Assembly: GCA_000469685.2 (NCBI GenBank)
Contig: LS997562.1
Span: 727,001-791,000, forward strand
Length of the DNA stretch: 64,000 nucleotides
Direction: 5' to 3'
Origin: Haemonchus contortus
Taxonomy: Eukaryota; Nematoda; Chromadorea; Rhabditida; Trichostrongylidae
Below, in pieces: positions 1 through 8,971 of the stretch (its first letter is position 1; each line of letters opens with the position of its first letter). Both the position numbers and the translations under genes were made by a program. The notes beneath the pieces were generated by a model that did no database searches, was not told the origin of the DNA, and saw only the letters and a program-made list of their open reading frames with translations.

Positions 1-9
1 CTGCAGGTG

Positions 10-534
10 TCAGGCTCTTCTCACAAATACAGTCGATGGGCTGGAAGCGCGTAGGCGGTGACTGTTGGTAAGCGCTCTGATCCAGTGATTCCTCGACGGC
101 ACAACCAGTTTGACCAGCCTTGGACGCGAAATGTCAGGTTTACCCATGCGGTATACTTCAACTGGTCTACACTCGACTCCTAAAATGTCGAGTAATTCAG
201 ACACCTTAACCTCTAACTCCCGTTGCTTGCCAGAAGGGGGAACATTGGGGCTAGACTCAGGAATCCCTGAGATAACCAAACTACGGCCCCTTTTATCCGC
301 CTCCGCAGCATCAGCAATGGTTTGAGGCAATTTAGAGACGAGAGCATTCAAAAACTTCGCTATGACAGGGTCCTTTATCTGTTCGTTCCGTTCCATCGTG
401 GCGCTCACGAGTTCACTCATGGACATATTTGCGATTTCTAAGTCAGCAGGGCAGTTTTCCGGAACATTAGGGCTCACATTTGACGTTTCCTCAACACTGC
501 TCTTCATTCGTGGGCGCAATCGATATGATGACAT
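10..534 (-). pseudogene. Non-LTR retrotransposon ORF1 (CR1-like), 3' part cut by window edge
   Basis: ORF1 proteins of this type bind the element RNA. The minus-strand reading frame has an N-terminal variable part, then a core with the pattern GRSLVISGIPES, then LDILGVECRPVEVYRMG, PRLVKLVVPSR and ending in VFVRR. This is the L1/CR1-type ORF1 RNA-binding arrangement as I recall it from nematode elements. The first likely Met is MSSYRLRPRMK at about 534; an upstream Met near 558 is less likely. The frame stops at 10-12, but the other frame continues with Ser-Leu-Thr-Pro-Ala, so a one-base deletion near 12-16 probably broke it. The rest lies outside the window. Family identification is by motif memory only. 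Confidence 0.6.
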
Positions 535-559
535 AATGACAATCAAACACTTGATCACG

Positions 560-1184
560 AAACTATCACCAATAAACTTGAACTTATCTGTACCGCTACG
601 TCGTCGACGAAATATCGACTCCTCAAACTGCTGTCTTCAATGAAGCTGTACGATATGATAAGAATACCGTGTCGTAATGATAAACAAGATGAGATAGGAC
701 CAGGATAAACGGCGATTCAGCAGAGTGGGGGGGGGGGTACACACGACCGCTCAAGACGACCGCAATTGAGAATGAGAGGGTTATGTGGTGTGTGACGGGT
801 TCGTGGATGGTTGGTGACAAGGAGTGGTGACACCTACCAAATGTTAATAAGAGACCTTCAATGGCAAAACCTATTGAATCATCTCCTCTTTCGAATCATC
901 TTTTCAGTATGCAAAGTACGAGTAAGGTTAGATCGTCGACGAATTGTTGAAAAAATGGTGCATTAATAGCTGATTAAAGCTTATAAAGTGTCTTGGGAGG
1001 TTTGAGCTGTAAATTACCAATTTCTGTGACACTTTCTATCCCGTTTTATTCTATTGAATGTACATAGTTTTGACACCGCGTCTCATAGGATAAGGCGGGC
1101 ATGATAGAATAGTTTTACAAAAAGTAATGGACAAATGCAGTAAAAAGAATCTTTGAAATCAGTGCCATATGGGACGAAGGTATT
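560..1184. other. No recognisable gene
   Basis: The first roughly 80 bases are probably the 5' leader of the minus-strand non-LTR element. A run of ten or more G residues lies near 727-737. I see no coding signal, RNA gene or terminal repeat in the remainder. Confidence 0.4.
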
Positions 1185-1435
1185 GTGGTTTTTTCTCTGC
1201 AACCAGATTATAATGGCTCAGCCTCACAGTCTGAAAAACTTGGACAAATAAAAAAATTAGGTGTTCGGCTGCCACGAGAGTTGAGGAAGATACACTTAAC
1301 TTGGCGAGTTAGTGTCTGCGACTTGCGCTTTGAAGGCAATGAAGCCTACCCCATTCTGAAGCGAATAGTGGCTGTTAATAAAAACCGTAATGTTTACATA
1401 AAGCTACTATAAACGATTGCGGTAAGTATCGAATG
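1185..1435 (+). pseudogene. Mariner transposase fragment (middle part)
   Basis: The translation contains LGVRLPRELRKIHLTWRVSV, then CDLRFEGNEAYPILKRIV. This is the linker between the helix-turn-helix and the first catalytic Asp in mariner transposases, usually of the form WVPHEL...R...C..LL.RN...P.LKR.VTGDEKW. Here the catalytic GDEKW stretch has become VNKNR, so the copy is dead. A following stretch to about 1560 has scattered mariner-like pieces in other frames. No terminal inverted repeats were found around it. Confidence 0.6.
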
Positions 1436-1603
1436 AATCTGCTTGAACGAGGTCCGAAGCTGATCTCCATTGAAGAAGGTCACGACATCGATTTAGTGAG
1501 AAATAGTCCTAAATGCTCCCGAGTAACCATGATGTTAATTGGACCTCTTCTTTTGAAGACTTCATGAAGCAGTTGAAAAACCCTCGAGTCGGAAAGGAGT
1601 AGC

Positions 1604-1805
1604 GTAATGCTATGACAAGGCCAGAGCGCATGCATTTTTGGTGACTCATCAAAAATTATCAGGGCCTGGCTGTAATAAGTACTTCATCCATCACCGGTCG
1701 GGTCGCCCGGCTCGTGATGGATGAAGCACTTATTTACAGCAAGGCCTTAATAATTTTTGTTGGGTCACCAAAAATGCATGCGCACTGGCCTCGTCATAGC
1801 ATTAC
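1604..1805. repeat. 202-bp near-perfect palindrome
   Basis: The left arm (1604-1694) and right arm (1714-1805) are inverted copies of about 91 bp with only a handful of mismatches. They enclose a 19-base loop at 1695-1713. The outer ends read GTAATGCTATGAC on both strands. The loop contains CGGTCGGGTCGCCCGG, which resembles the 3' terminal sequence of the Helitrons in this window. A transcript would form a very long hairpin. Confidence 0.85.
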
Positions 1806-2412
1806 ACTACCCGTCGAGTCGCCCGGCTTACGCCGCGTCTCATTCCTTACTTCTATAAAGTAGTTAGAAAATGTAGTTAGGAGAAGAGGGATAGTTTCCA
1901 TCCAATACTGAGGGCTAATGTGCAGAGAAGGAAGAGTAGCCGACCTCACCTGTGCTTAGAGACGGTCTCATACAAAAAATATTTTTTCAGCCTAAGCTTC
2001 ATGAGGGAAAAAGCTCCATAGTGGGGATTAGATGGCTACCCCGTTTGAAAAGCCAGGTCATGGTTAGAGTCAAATTTCGACAGACTCACCCATCCGGTGC
2101 TCCTTCCGTCCTCTTGCTTCGGTCAAAAACTGTGTATTCTCGGCTAAGAAACGTTTCTGGGCACAGATATGGGCCAGACTACTTATCTGCGCTCTAGCGC
2201 TCATACTGGAAAGGAAGCGGACGTCTTCCAGCTGCTTCATCCGACCTCTGTCTAGACATACACGCCAGATCAGATCGAAATCATGGTTCTGAGGATCCAC
2301 TTCATTCCCCATTACTCGCTTCACTCCGCCATACTCACTCTACTCCATTAACACACCCACCAAGTTACTGCTTTATATATACGAAGGAACTGAAGAAGAG
2401 AATAGTGTTCTA
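1806..2412. other. No recognisable gene
   Basis: Bases 1808-1832 resemble a Helitron 3' end on the minus strand (GTCGAGTCGCCCGGC followed by TTACGCCG). A minus-strand frame at 2070-2324 encodes 84 charged residues beginning MKRVMGNEVDPQNHD. I do not recognise it and see no splice signals, so I leave it uncalled. Confidence 0.3.
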
Positions 2413-3293
2413 TTAGGTTGGCAAATAAGTCCTGCGACAAAATGAAGACCTTTTTTAAATCATTTCTAATTTTTTTCATATCAATCAATTTTCGGAAAAA
2501 TATTTATCAAAGAAGTCAACAACCTTCTATTATCCTTTGAGCGAATCACTGATGCCATCTCCTCAGGAGTGAGGGAGCTGTGACTTAAAGAAGTAATTGA
2601 CTACCGTTTTTGGATCACATTAAGTTACGGATGTCTTTTCCACAACGGGATTCTCAGAAAGGGAGAGCACATGGTAGGTAGAAGGGGGAACACTCCGGGA
2701 GTAGGACTGATGAGTAATCTGGAACCGATCGGGATTGGTGAACTTTTAACGTGGGTCTGAAGCGAATTTTCGACGTGCGCTGTCCCTCCAAAGGGACCTG
2801 ATTTACGGTTTTGATCGTCCTTCTCCAGCCCTGTTGGCCAAATTTCGGGGATCATAGGGGAAAGCGATGGCTGTGTCCATCCAATCTGCGTTAAGCAACT
2901 CATAGTGGATAAATTCCTTCAACATCCATCAATTTAGGGGATGATGCTTGCGTTACCCGGGAGGCTGGTATCTCCTGTAGTTAAGCGATCCAACTGACTG
3001 TTGACCGTCGATCGGTGAGCAGTGTTAGCATCGAATAGATTGCTGATATTTCGAGCCGCTACACCTGCGTTTTTTCCTTGGCGTGCTTAGCAGAAGGTTA
3101 TGGTACGAATCGGGTGTTGTCCATTCATTGACCGTAATGCTGCTAAAGCCCACACGCGGGCCCTTACTTACTCATGTGTTGATTACCTGAGGAATTTCCT
3201 ACAAGTTTATCACCCTTGCTACCGTGTTCACACTGTTGATACAAATTTTCAACGCTTCAAATTTTTTGTCGCAGGACTTATTTGCCAACCTAA
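2413..3293. mobile_element. Mariner-type element with intact TIRs, decayed interior (881 bp)
   Basis: The left end TTAGGTTGGCAAATAAGTCC and the right end are inverted copies of about 30 bp (through CTGCGACAAAA). Both are flanked by TA (2411-2412 and 3294-3295), the mariner/Tc1 target duplication. The TTAGGTTGG start is typical of mariner elements. The interior is shorter than a full 1.3-kb mariner, and I could not recognise a transposase in either strand, so it is an internally deleted or badly decayed copy. Confidence 0.75.
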
Positions 3294-3385
3294 TATTTAT
3301 TACCTCTATCGTAATCACAATTTTCACTGTCGGATAGACAGACAAATATACAAATTAACATTCTCATAATATAGTTGTAATAATC

Positions 3386-3713
3386 GGAAAACAGCCCGCT
3401 ACTCCTTTGCAACAAATGATACTTTTATGAACACGAAACTTGAAGGAAACTGGCAGGGTATTCAAGTGGTATTTAGTATGTGCCCACAATTAAAAGTCTC
3501 GATCTGCTTTATTCATCGGAAAATAATGACCTGTTGAAGGTCCATCTGGGCCTAATTATATATTCCGCTCACGCCGCACCCCCTGTGGATGGAGTCTAGT
3601 CCTGTCGCCTACCATCACAGTTCCCATCTGTCCTTCGTATTCTTTCCAAATTCTAGCGCTCTAGGCCCAATTTCAAATTTTTTTGCGCCACGCCCCTGCG
3701 GGATGAGCCCAGT
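3386..3713 (-). mobile_element. Helitron remnant, 3'-side piece (interrupted by LTR element)
   Basis: This piece shares sequence with other Helitron copies in the window: the ACGAAACTTGAAGG and AGTCTCGATCTG region seen also near 29870 and 51020, and the GC-box unit ending GATGAGCCCAGTCCCG. It continues at 8775 on the other side of the LTR element: joining the two pieces at the CCCG duplication restores one GC-box minisatellite unit. The 3' terminal hairpin is not visible, so this end is truncated near the mariner at 3293. Confidence 0.6.
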
Positions 3714-3717
3714 CCCG

Positions 3718-4105
3718 AGTAGCGTTCACTTCCCCACTTCACGTGCCCGGTATCAACGAGTGAGCTCGGAACCAGGCAGGGTTTAAGCCGAAAACTGCAA
3801 ATAGTTCCGACTCACGGGGGAAGGAATCACTGAATTACACGGTTTCCCTGGAGGGCAGGAAAAGGGTGAGGAACAATTGTTTATTAAATCCAAAAAATGA
3901 AAGAACGAGCACACAAAAAAAGGAAGGAAGATAGCGAGAGGGGAGACTAACTCCCCGAAGTGACTAGCTAACCAACTGGTAACCACAACTGGGGAGGCTA
4001 TTTATAGGGGGGGAGCTCCCGCCCTAGGTGCGGATTCCCGCCAAATGAGGGAGTAGGTCACGGAGGCGACCTACCGTAGCATCCGTAACCCAACCTACCG
4101 TAACA
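3718..4105 (-). repeat. 3' LTR (388 bp)
   Basis: Matches the 5' LTR nearly base for base, apart from about 25 extra bases near 3770-3797 and scattered substitutions. On the minus strand it starts TGTTACGGTAGG and ends GCTACT. The few differences between the two LTRs suggest a fairly recent insertion. Confidence 0.92.
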
Positions 4106-4122
4106 TGCCTCCCCCCAGAGGA
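4106..4122 (-). promoter_or_regulatory. Polypurine tract
   Basis: On the minus strand CTCTGGGGGGAGGCA lies immediately before the TGTTACGG start of the 3' LTR. This is the position and composition of the polypurine tract that primes plus-strand DNA synthesis in LTR retrotransposons. Confidence 0.75.
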
Positions 4123-4196
4123 AGCGGCGTCCCTGCCGCTTCCGCAGTAACAGAATTACAGAGACTACTTCATCGTTTATCTTATCAAGTACCGAA

Positions 4197-4550
4197 TCAA
4201 ATCAACTTTAAAAAATTCACAACAACAGTAACGACAAAAAAATTGTTATGCGAATTGCCTAACTCTAATTCTACTCTGAGGGTCAGGGGCCTAATGGGGT
4301 CTGCTATAACCTCGACGTGCTCCCCCTCCTCTTCCATGTTGACGATTGCCTCGGGGTGCAGCGATGTTGACGGGATCATCCACTGGGGATATTGAAGAAT
4401 CGGCATTTGGGGTGAACACATTGGCGCTACCATCGATTGCATCCTGAAGTGGTTATTCCTGAATGGCGTAAAGGTGGCTTTTGATTTTTCTTTTGAAACT
4501 CCTCCACCGAGCTTCTTTTGCTTGAAGTAGAGACGCGTGCGGGAGGAGCG
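4197..4550 (-). pseudogene. C-terminal tail of the LTR-element polyprotein (shifted frame)
   Basis: After the SGNH-like domain the reading continues in another frame with QSMVAPMCSPQMPILQYP, then WMIPSTSLHPEAIVNMEEEG and VRVELELGNSHNN in the nearby sequence, ending about 90 bases before the 3' LTR. Composition is Pro/Glu-rich and unlike random sequence. A frameshift near 4550 joins it to the preceding domain. I recognise no domain in it; it is inferred to be the element's C-terminal extension because it fills the gap up to the polypurine tract. Confidence 0.45.
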
Positions 4551-4966
4551 ACTTTTCGCACCGGACTCCAAAGGAGGCAGGTCCTTCTTGCCTTCACATA
4601 CGTCCTCAACGCGTCGTAGTATTCCTTGATTACATCTCTCGAATACGCCTCCGCGCTCGAGCTTCGTGGGTGAGCTCCCGGTCCATGAGACGGCTCGTGT
4701 GACGATTCAATGACCGGAATAAGACTCCGCAATCCTTGTTTCATGAGTACAGCTGCGGATTTGGCAAGTTCGATTGCGTCGTTCATATCGGCCCTGTTCT
4801 CCATATATGACTTGTCTCCGCGAGGGGGCGCAACCGCTATCACTTTCATGCCCATACGGGCAGCTGTAGCCAAAGATGAAGCAAGTTTGCACCAGTCGCG
4901 TTTAGCAGGAAGCTCGTCTGTCGTCGGGCCTACCAGCACACAGATCCGGGCGACTGATCTCTCCAA
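4427..4966 (-). pseudogene. SGNH-hydrolase-like domain of the LTR element (C-terminal half)
   Basis: This 179-residue frame continues the protease frame after a one-base shift near 4950-4970. Read together, the two frames give an alternating strand-helix pattern like an SGNH/GDSL hydrolase. A strand TTLLILPDSF ends the preceding frame (Ser at residue 601 there, block I, with Pro in place of Gly). Here ICVLVGPTTDEL at residues 8-19 sits where block III GxND would be, KVIAVAPPR at 41-49 is the next core strand, and GAHPRSSSAEAY with His99 resembles block V. The Asp expected three residues before that His is absent. A binding or inactive-enzyme role is possible. SGNH-like esterases are known in ORF1 of some CR1/L2 elements; finding one after a gag-protease is an inference from pattern only. 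Confidence 0.5.
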
Positions 4967-6882
4967 GAAGACACCTCGCTGAGCTTGCTATACAGTCTGC
5001 GTTCCACGTAGGCGTTTTCTCTGAAAGCTGCGGTGATGGCGCGAAAACTGTCCGGTAGAATAAGCAGCGTCGTATTCGGTTCCTTTACATTCACTTCGTC
5101 CCAGCTGTTCGCTTGTGCATAACGAACGGCCTCGTTGGTCTCCTGGTTGAGTTGTTCTATTGGCCAGCCGGTGCCACCGTCGTGAGGCAGACAGAGGGAA
5201 GAGCCGTCGTGGAGAATCAACGACCTAAACATGTGGTCACAGAATTTCTTGTAAAACAAAAAGGCCTTCTGAGCTCCAGTAACGCTGATGCTAAAATACC
5301 TGTGGTCTAGCATGAGGAAGCGTTTACGCTCCTCATTTCTCTCATGCTCATATATAGAAAGCAATCTAGCAAGACCGAAAATCGTAGCAAAACGAAGATT
5401 CGCAATTGCTTCTGGGGCGTCCGGTACCACATCCTTGAAAGTCTTCTCTTGAATCGTGCACGAGTATCTGTATCCGTCACTTTCTTGACCGTGCCTTCCT
5501 GGACAACGGAAGAACAATCCAAGTGGGCTTGTGTCGATACCATCCGTCGTGGCACTGCAAGCAATCTTATTACTATTTGCTCGACGCCGCATCTTTCTTT
5601 TTGTTTTGGTTGATCTAGCTGAACTTTCGACCTCCGTCGGGCCTTCAGAAGCTACGCGTGCAATTTTTCTAGTGGTTATCTGCTCCCTTTCCGCCTCTCT
5701 TTTCTCAGGGCTCTTCAGCAGTTTTAGGTTAAATAATTCCAGAGCATTGGTGCCCAAAATCACCGCCTCGTCCGGACTTCTTCCAACAAAGGCTGGCACC
5801 AATTTTTCTTGGTTTTCCAGTGTTATTGCTATTTTGATAGTATCTAGGAATCCCATTATATTCCCAGAAGCATCTCGCACTATAGTATTTGGTCCGGGTA
5901 TGCGCTCAATGTATTCATCCAGAACAACCTTTCTATCTATTGCCTTCTTCAGCAATCTCACTGGAATAATGGTCGTCTGGGAACCGGTATCCAAAAGTGC
6001 TGTCGCTTCAATTCCACATAGCGTTATGACTGCAAGGGGCTTCTCCCCGAACAGCTCACTTGTTTTTGACGTAGACTCCCACCACGATGTGCATACACAC
6101 TTTTCCACTAGGGAGGCGTAGGCTACTTCAGGTCTCTGTTGTGCATTTGCCCTTGTTGGGGTCCGTTGCTGCGGGTTAGGTCTACTACGGCAATCTTTGG
6201 CCAAATGTCCCATGTTACCGCAGTTATAGCACCTCGGTGAATCTCGCTCTCGTTTTTTCTTTTGAGAATGGACGCTTTCTGGTCTGCTCCCTACCAAAGG
6301 TTTTGCTGCTCTTTCCGAGCCGCTTGAGCTCGTATCTAGGTTCTGGTCACCACCTGATCCACCTCGTCTTTCAGGGGTACGGTGCCTGTACCTAATCTCA
6401 GTCTTGCCTTTATTCAGTAGTCTGCACTCTTCGGCTGTCTTTAGGCTTCTTTCCAATCTCAGGGCTACCTCTTTCTCTTTTTCGTATGCCTCGTCGCGCG
6501 TACTGGTCTCCAATGCTTCCGTAAGGCAATAGCTCCCATTCCAACTAGATAATTGTCTGCATAGTATCTCAGCCTTTTGCAGCGAAGTCGCTCCCGGGGG
6601 CATATCTGGGTACGCCCTATTCGCTAGACCTTCTAAAGCGAAACAAAATTCGCTGAGGGACTGACCAGGTCGCATGGCTAAGAGGCGTAGGTGAGCTAGA
6701 GCTTTCACGCGCTGACTATTCCCGTCTATGCGCATTCTTGCCTTCATTGCCTCAATCACTTCGTCATAGGTACCTTCACGTACCTCCCTTGGCAGTGTCT
6801 CGAATATCGTTAACGCATTTTTCCTCAGAAAACTTTGGAATAGTTGCACTCGATTAGAATCTCTCCATTGCTCTTTGGGATA
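4930..6882 (-). pseudogene. Capsid C-terminal part, CCHC zinc knuckle and aspartic protease of the LTR element
   Basis: Numbering is from the longest open stretch (639 residues). Residues 1-145 are a helical gag capsid region (LPREVREGTYDEVIEAM, LRLLAMRPGQSLSEF). A zinc knuckle lies at 207-220 (CYNCGNMGHLAKDC, the CX2CX4HX4C pattern for nucleic-acid binding). A retropepsin-type aspartic protease has its active site ALLDTGSQTTIIP at about 284-296 and a second hydrophobic motif ILGTNAL at about 364-370. Such proteases cut the polyprotein during particle maturation. After residue 380 there is a basic linker, then about 200 residues leading into the SGNH-like strand at 587-601. No reverse transcriptase follows. 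An in-frame TAG at 6883-6885 separates this from the upstream gag. Confidence 0.82.
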
Positions 6883-7361
6883 CTACATGTTGAAGGAGCT
6901 TACGAACCTTTTGAAGCATTCGCCGGGCCTACCACAGAAAGGCTGCACTTCTGGTAAGGACATGGTGCGGATGTAGTCGCCTAGTGAAAACTCAATAGGC
7001 TCACCTGTGGCCGATGATTGTCGCGTTCCTCGACGTGGCTCGAATTCTTCTCTCCGCATAGTGTCGTAGTACTGCTGGTGCGATGGCATCGAGATCCTGG
7101 AGACCTTTCCCTGTAATGCTTCACTAATAGCATTCTGCTTCTCTATCGAACCACATGGTCTACAAGCGGACTCACCCTGAGCTGCTTCGTTGCCGTTATC
7201 CTGTTCCATGAGTGAATTGGCCTTCCGCTGGCCCAAACCTTCCACTTCTTGCCGAAGTTGCTCGATCTGCAAATCTTTTGAATTATTTGCAGCCGGAGCT
7301 CGTCGGAAGTCCGTCTTTCTACATTCAAGGCTGCAGACAATCCCTTGACTCTCATACTCAC
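6883..7361 (-). pseudogene. Gag middle region: coiled coil and start of capsid
   Basis: Two overlapping frames must be joined by a frameshift near 7275-7285. The first gives MRVKGLSAALNVERRTSDEL and the second continues IEQLRQEVEGLGQRKANS. Together these form a heptad-rich coiled coil likely to drive gag self-assembly. Further on, PIEFSLGDYIRTMSLPEVQP and FCGRPGECFKRFVSSFNM mark the start of a retrotransposon gag capsid domain (the P.F.G....F..F...F pattern). The frame ends in TAG at 6883 and resumes directly in the next segment. Confidence 0.65.
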
Positions 7362-7373
7362 TTCAAAGTCGTG

Positions 7374-7793
7374 TCAGTGGAGGGTTTCGCACACCTCTTC
7401 TACCATTTTGGTCGTTGCCGCACATTTTTTCATGTGCTCTTGCAGCTGACTTACACTGCCGATTTGACCTTCTCTCAAAAGCTCAAAAACGCGCTCTGCC
7501 ATTTTAGACTTGCTCAGCCCGCAGATCTCTGCGAGTGTTGCTTTCGCGATTTCTCTAACTAACGCCACTTGCTCTCTTACTGACGCGACAACAGTCTCCC
7601 TTCTAGGGTCATCTGTGCGCATTGATTTAGCCAGCTCATTATCACAAGTGATCCCGATAGTGGTCACGTGGCTTAGTAACTTATTTGATAACCTTTCAAA
7701 ATTTTTCAAGAAAATGTCACATACATTTCCGTCCAACATCTCTTCATCCTCCACAGGAGTTCGGAGTAACTCTTCTTCGTTCAAATTCGCCAT
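7374..7793 (-). pseudogene. Gag N-terminal region of the LTR element
   Basis: A 139-residue frame starts at MANLNEEELLRTPVEDEEML, the first good ATG after the leader. It is acidic at the start and then helical (VREIAKATLAEICGLSKSKM, VSQLQEHMKKCAATTKM). It ends in TGA at 7374-7376, and the same frame then continues with residues that read on into the coiled coil. The TGA is therefore most simply a mutation within a longer gag, though stop-codon readthrough cannot be excluded. I do not recognise a named domain in this part. Confidence 0.6.
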
Positions 7794-8019
7794 ACTCTTT
7801 CTTAAAAGAAATCGTATCGCTTAAGGTTATCTTCGGTTGTGGCGCAAATCTCGACAAAAAAACGACTGTACGATCATATAACGGTACACTATCACGGTAA
7901 AATCGTAGTCGATGAGGGGATAGGCAACAATAGCTCACAAAATTGACCAAAGAAAAAAATGAATTACGTTTACAAAGTAATAGTTACTAGCAACCACTTC
8001 TTCCCGCAGTTACAATGTC

Positions 8020-8360
8020 CAAGTCACAGCTTATAATACCGGAGCTGGCACTACCGTTCACCTGATCGAAAATCACGACTGTCATATCCAGTCGGATCGA
8101 GACTATTCCTCCTATCAGTCGATTCTGTTTTATCAGGTATGCTATCGAAGTCACAGCTTACACCGGAATTCGATACTCAAACTATACTCGATGGAAAGTC
8201 ACGACTGTATATGCAGCCGGAGTTCGATCCTATCAATCGACTCTGCTATGCTAGGTCCTTTGTCGAAGTCACGGATGACACCGGAGTTCGACACGCAATG
8301 GTACTTGATCGAAAATCACGACTGCTATGTCAGTCGGAGTTCGATCTAACTGTCTCCAAG
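8020..8360 (-). repeat. Tandem repeats in the LTR-element 5' leader
   Basis: About three units begin at 8020, 8147 and 8264, giving periods near 127 and 117 bp. Each unit contains two related halves carrying AAGTCAC...CT and CCGGAGTTCGAT. They lie between the 5' LTR and the gag start, the zone that normally holds the primer site and packaging signal. Repeated leader motifs may be packaging or enhancer elements; that role is inferred. Confidence 0.75.
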
Positions 8361-8387
8361 TAACGATCCTCGCTCTTAGCCCTTGCT

Positions 8388-8407
8388 CCAAGTTGGCTTG
8401 GCCCCCA
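8388..8407 (-). promoter_or_regulatory. Candidate tRNA primer-binding site
   Basis: Directly next to the inner edge of the 5' LTR the minus strand reads TGGGGGCCAAGCCAACTT. The TGG start matches the complement of the tRNA CCA end. I cannot say which tRNA would pair with the rest. Confidence 0.55.
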
Positions 8408-8770
8408 AGTAGCGTTCACTTCCCCACTTCACGTGCCCGGTATCAACGAGTGAGCTCGGAATGCTAATAGTTCCGACTCACGGGGGAAGGAATCACTGAA
8501 TTACACGGTTTCCCTGGAGGGCAGGAAAAGGGTGAGGAACAATTGTTTATTAAATCCAAAAAAGGAAAGAACGAGCACACAAAAAAAGGAAGGAAGATAG
8601 CGAGAGGGGAGACTAACTCCCCGAACTGACTAGCTAACCAACTGGTAACCACAACTGGGGAGGCTATTTAAAGGGGGGAGCTCCCGCCCTAGGCGCGGAT
8701 TCCCGCCAAATGAGGGAGTAGGTCACGGAGAAGACCTACCGTAGCATCCGTAACCCGACCTACCGTAACA
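8408..8770 (-). repeat. 5' LTR (363 bp)
   Basis: On the minus strand it begins TGTTACGGTAGG and ends GCTACT, matching the copy at 3718-4105. It would contain the promoter. The A/T-rich stretch TTTAAATAG at 8664-8672 on the minus strand is a possible TATA-like element. Confidence 0.92.
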
Positions 8771-8774
8771 CCCG

Positions 8775-8968
8775 CCTTTTATAGTCAGTGTTCCCATCTT
8801 GCCTCCTGTACTCCCTCAATTAGGGCTCCCCAGGTCCACGGAAACCGGAGTTATGAATTTCCACTCAAACATTTATTTCGCACAAACTTTGCCCCTTCTC
8901 TAGGTCCAGAGATGCAGGAGTTATGAGTTTTCGGTCAAACCCACACATACATACATACATATATACAT
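8775..8968 (-). mobile_element. Helitron remnant, 5'-side piece
   Basis: Continuation of the Helitron interrupted by the LTR element: half a GC-box unit (AGTGTTCCCATCTTGCC, AGGAGTTATGA) followed by TTTTCGGTCAAACC and an (ACAT)n tract that stands where other copies have (AC)n. Its 5' end faces the 5' end of the next Helitron at 9552, with the TA-flanked MITE inserted between them. Confidence 0.65.
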
Positions 8969-8971
8969 ATA

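Larger units (their letters stand above)
3718..8770 (-). mobile_element. LTR retrotransposon with gag-protease-SGNH-like coding and no RT/integrase
   Basis: The element is 5,053 bp and transcribed on the minus strand. Its LTRs lie at 8408-8770 (5') and 3718-4105 (3'). The flanking 4-bp direct repeat CCCG (3714-3717 and 8771-8774) is a clean target duplication lying inside a Helitron minisatellite unit. A purine tract abuts the 3' LTR and a TGG-starting primer site abuts the 5' LTR. Coding runs from about 7793 down to about 4197. I find a capsid-like region, CCHC zinc knuckle and DTGS protease, but no YxDD reverse transcriptase, RNase H or integrase. It is therefore non-autonomous as seen. Several frameshifts and stops mark it as inactive. 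Confidence 0.88.

Noticed and set aside
2700..2730. CTGATGAG motif suggesting a hammerhead ribozyme
   Set aside because: No GAAA core, no stem II and no cleavage triplet at the needed spacing.
5531..6121. 196-residue plus-strand open frame
   Set aside because: Antisense shadow of the protease and zinc-knuckle coding region; no motif of its own.
7374..7376. UGA between gag segments as programmed readthrough
   Set aside because: Other stops and frameshifts in the same element make simple mutational decay more likely.
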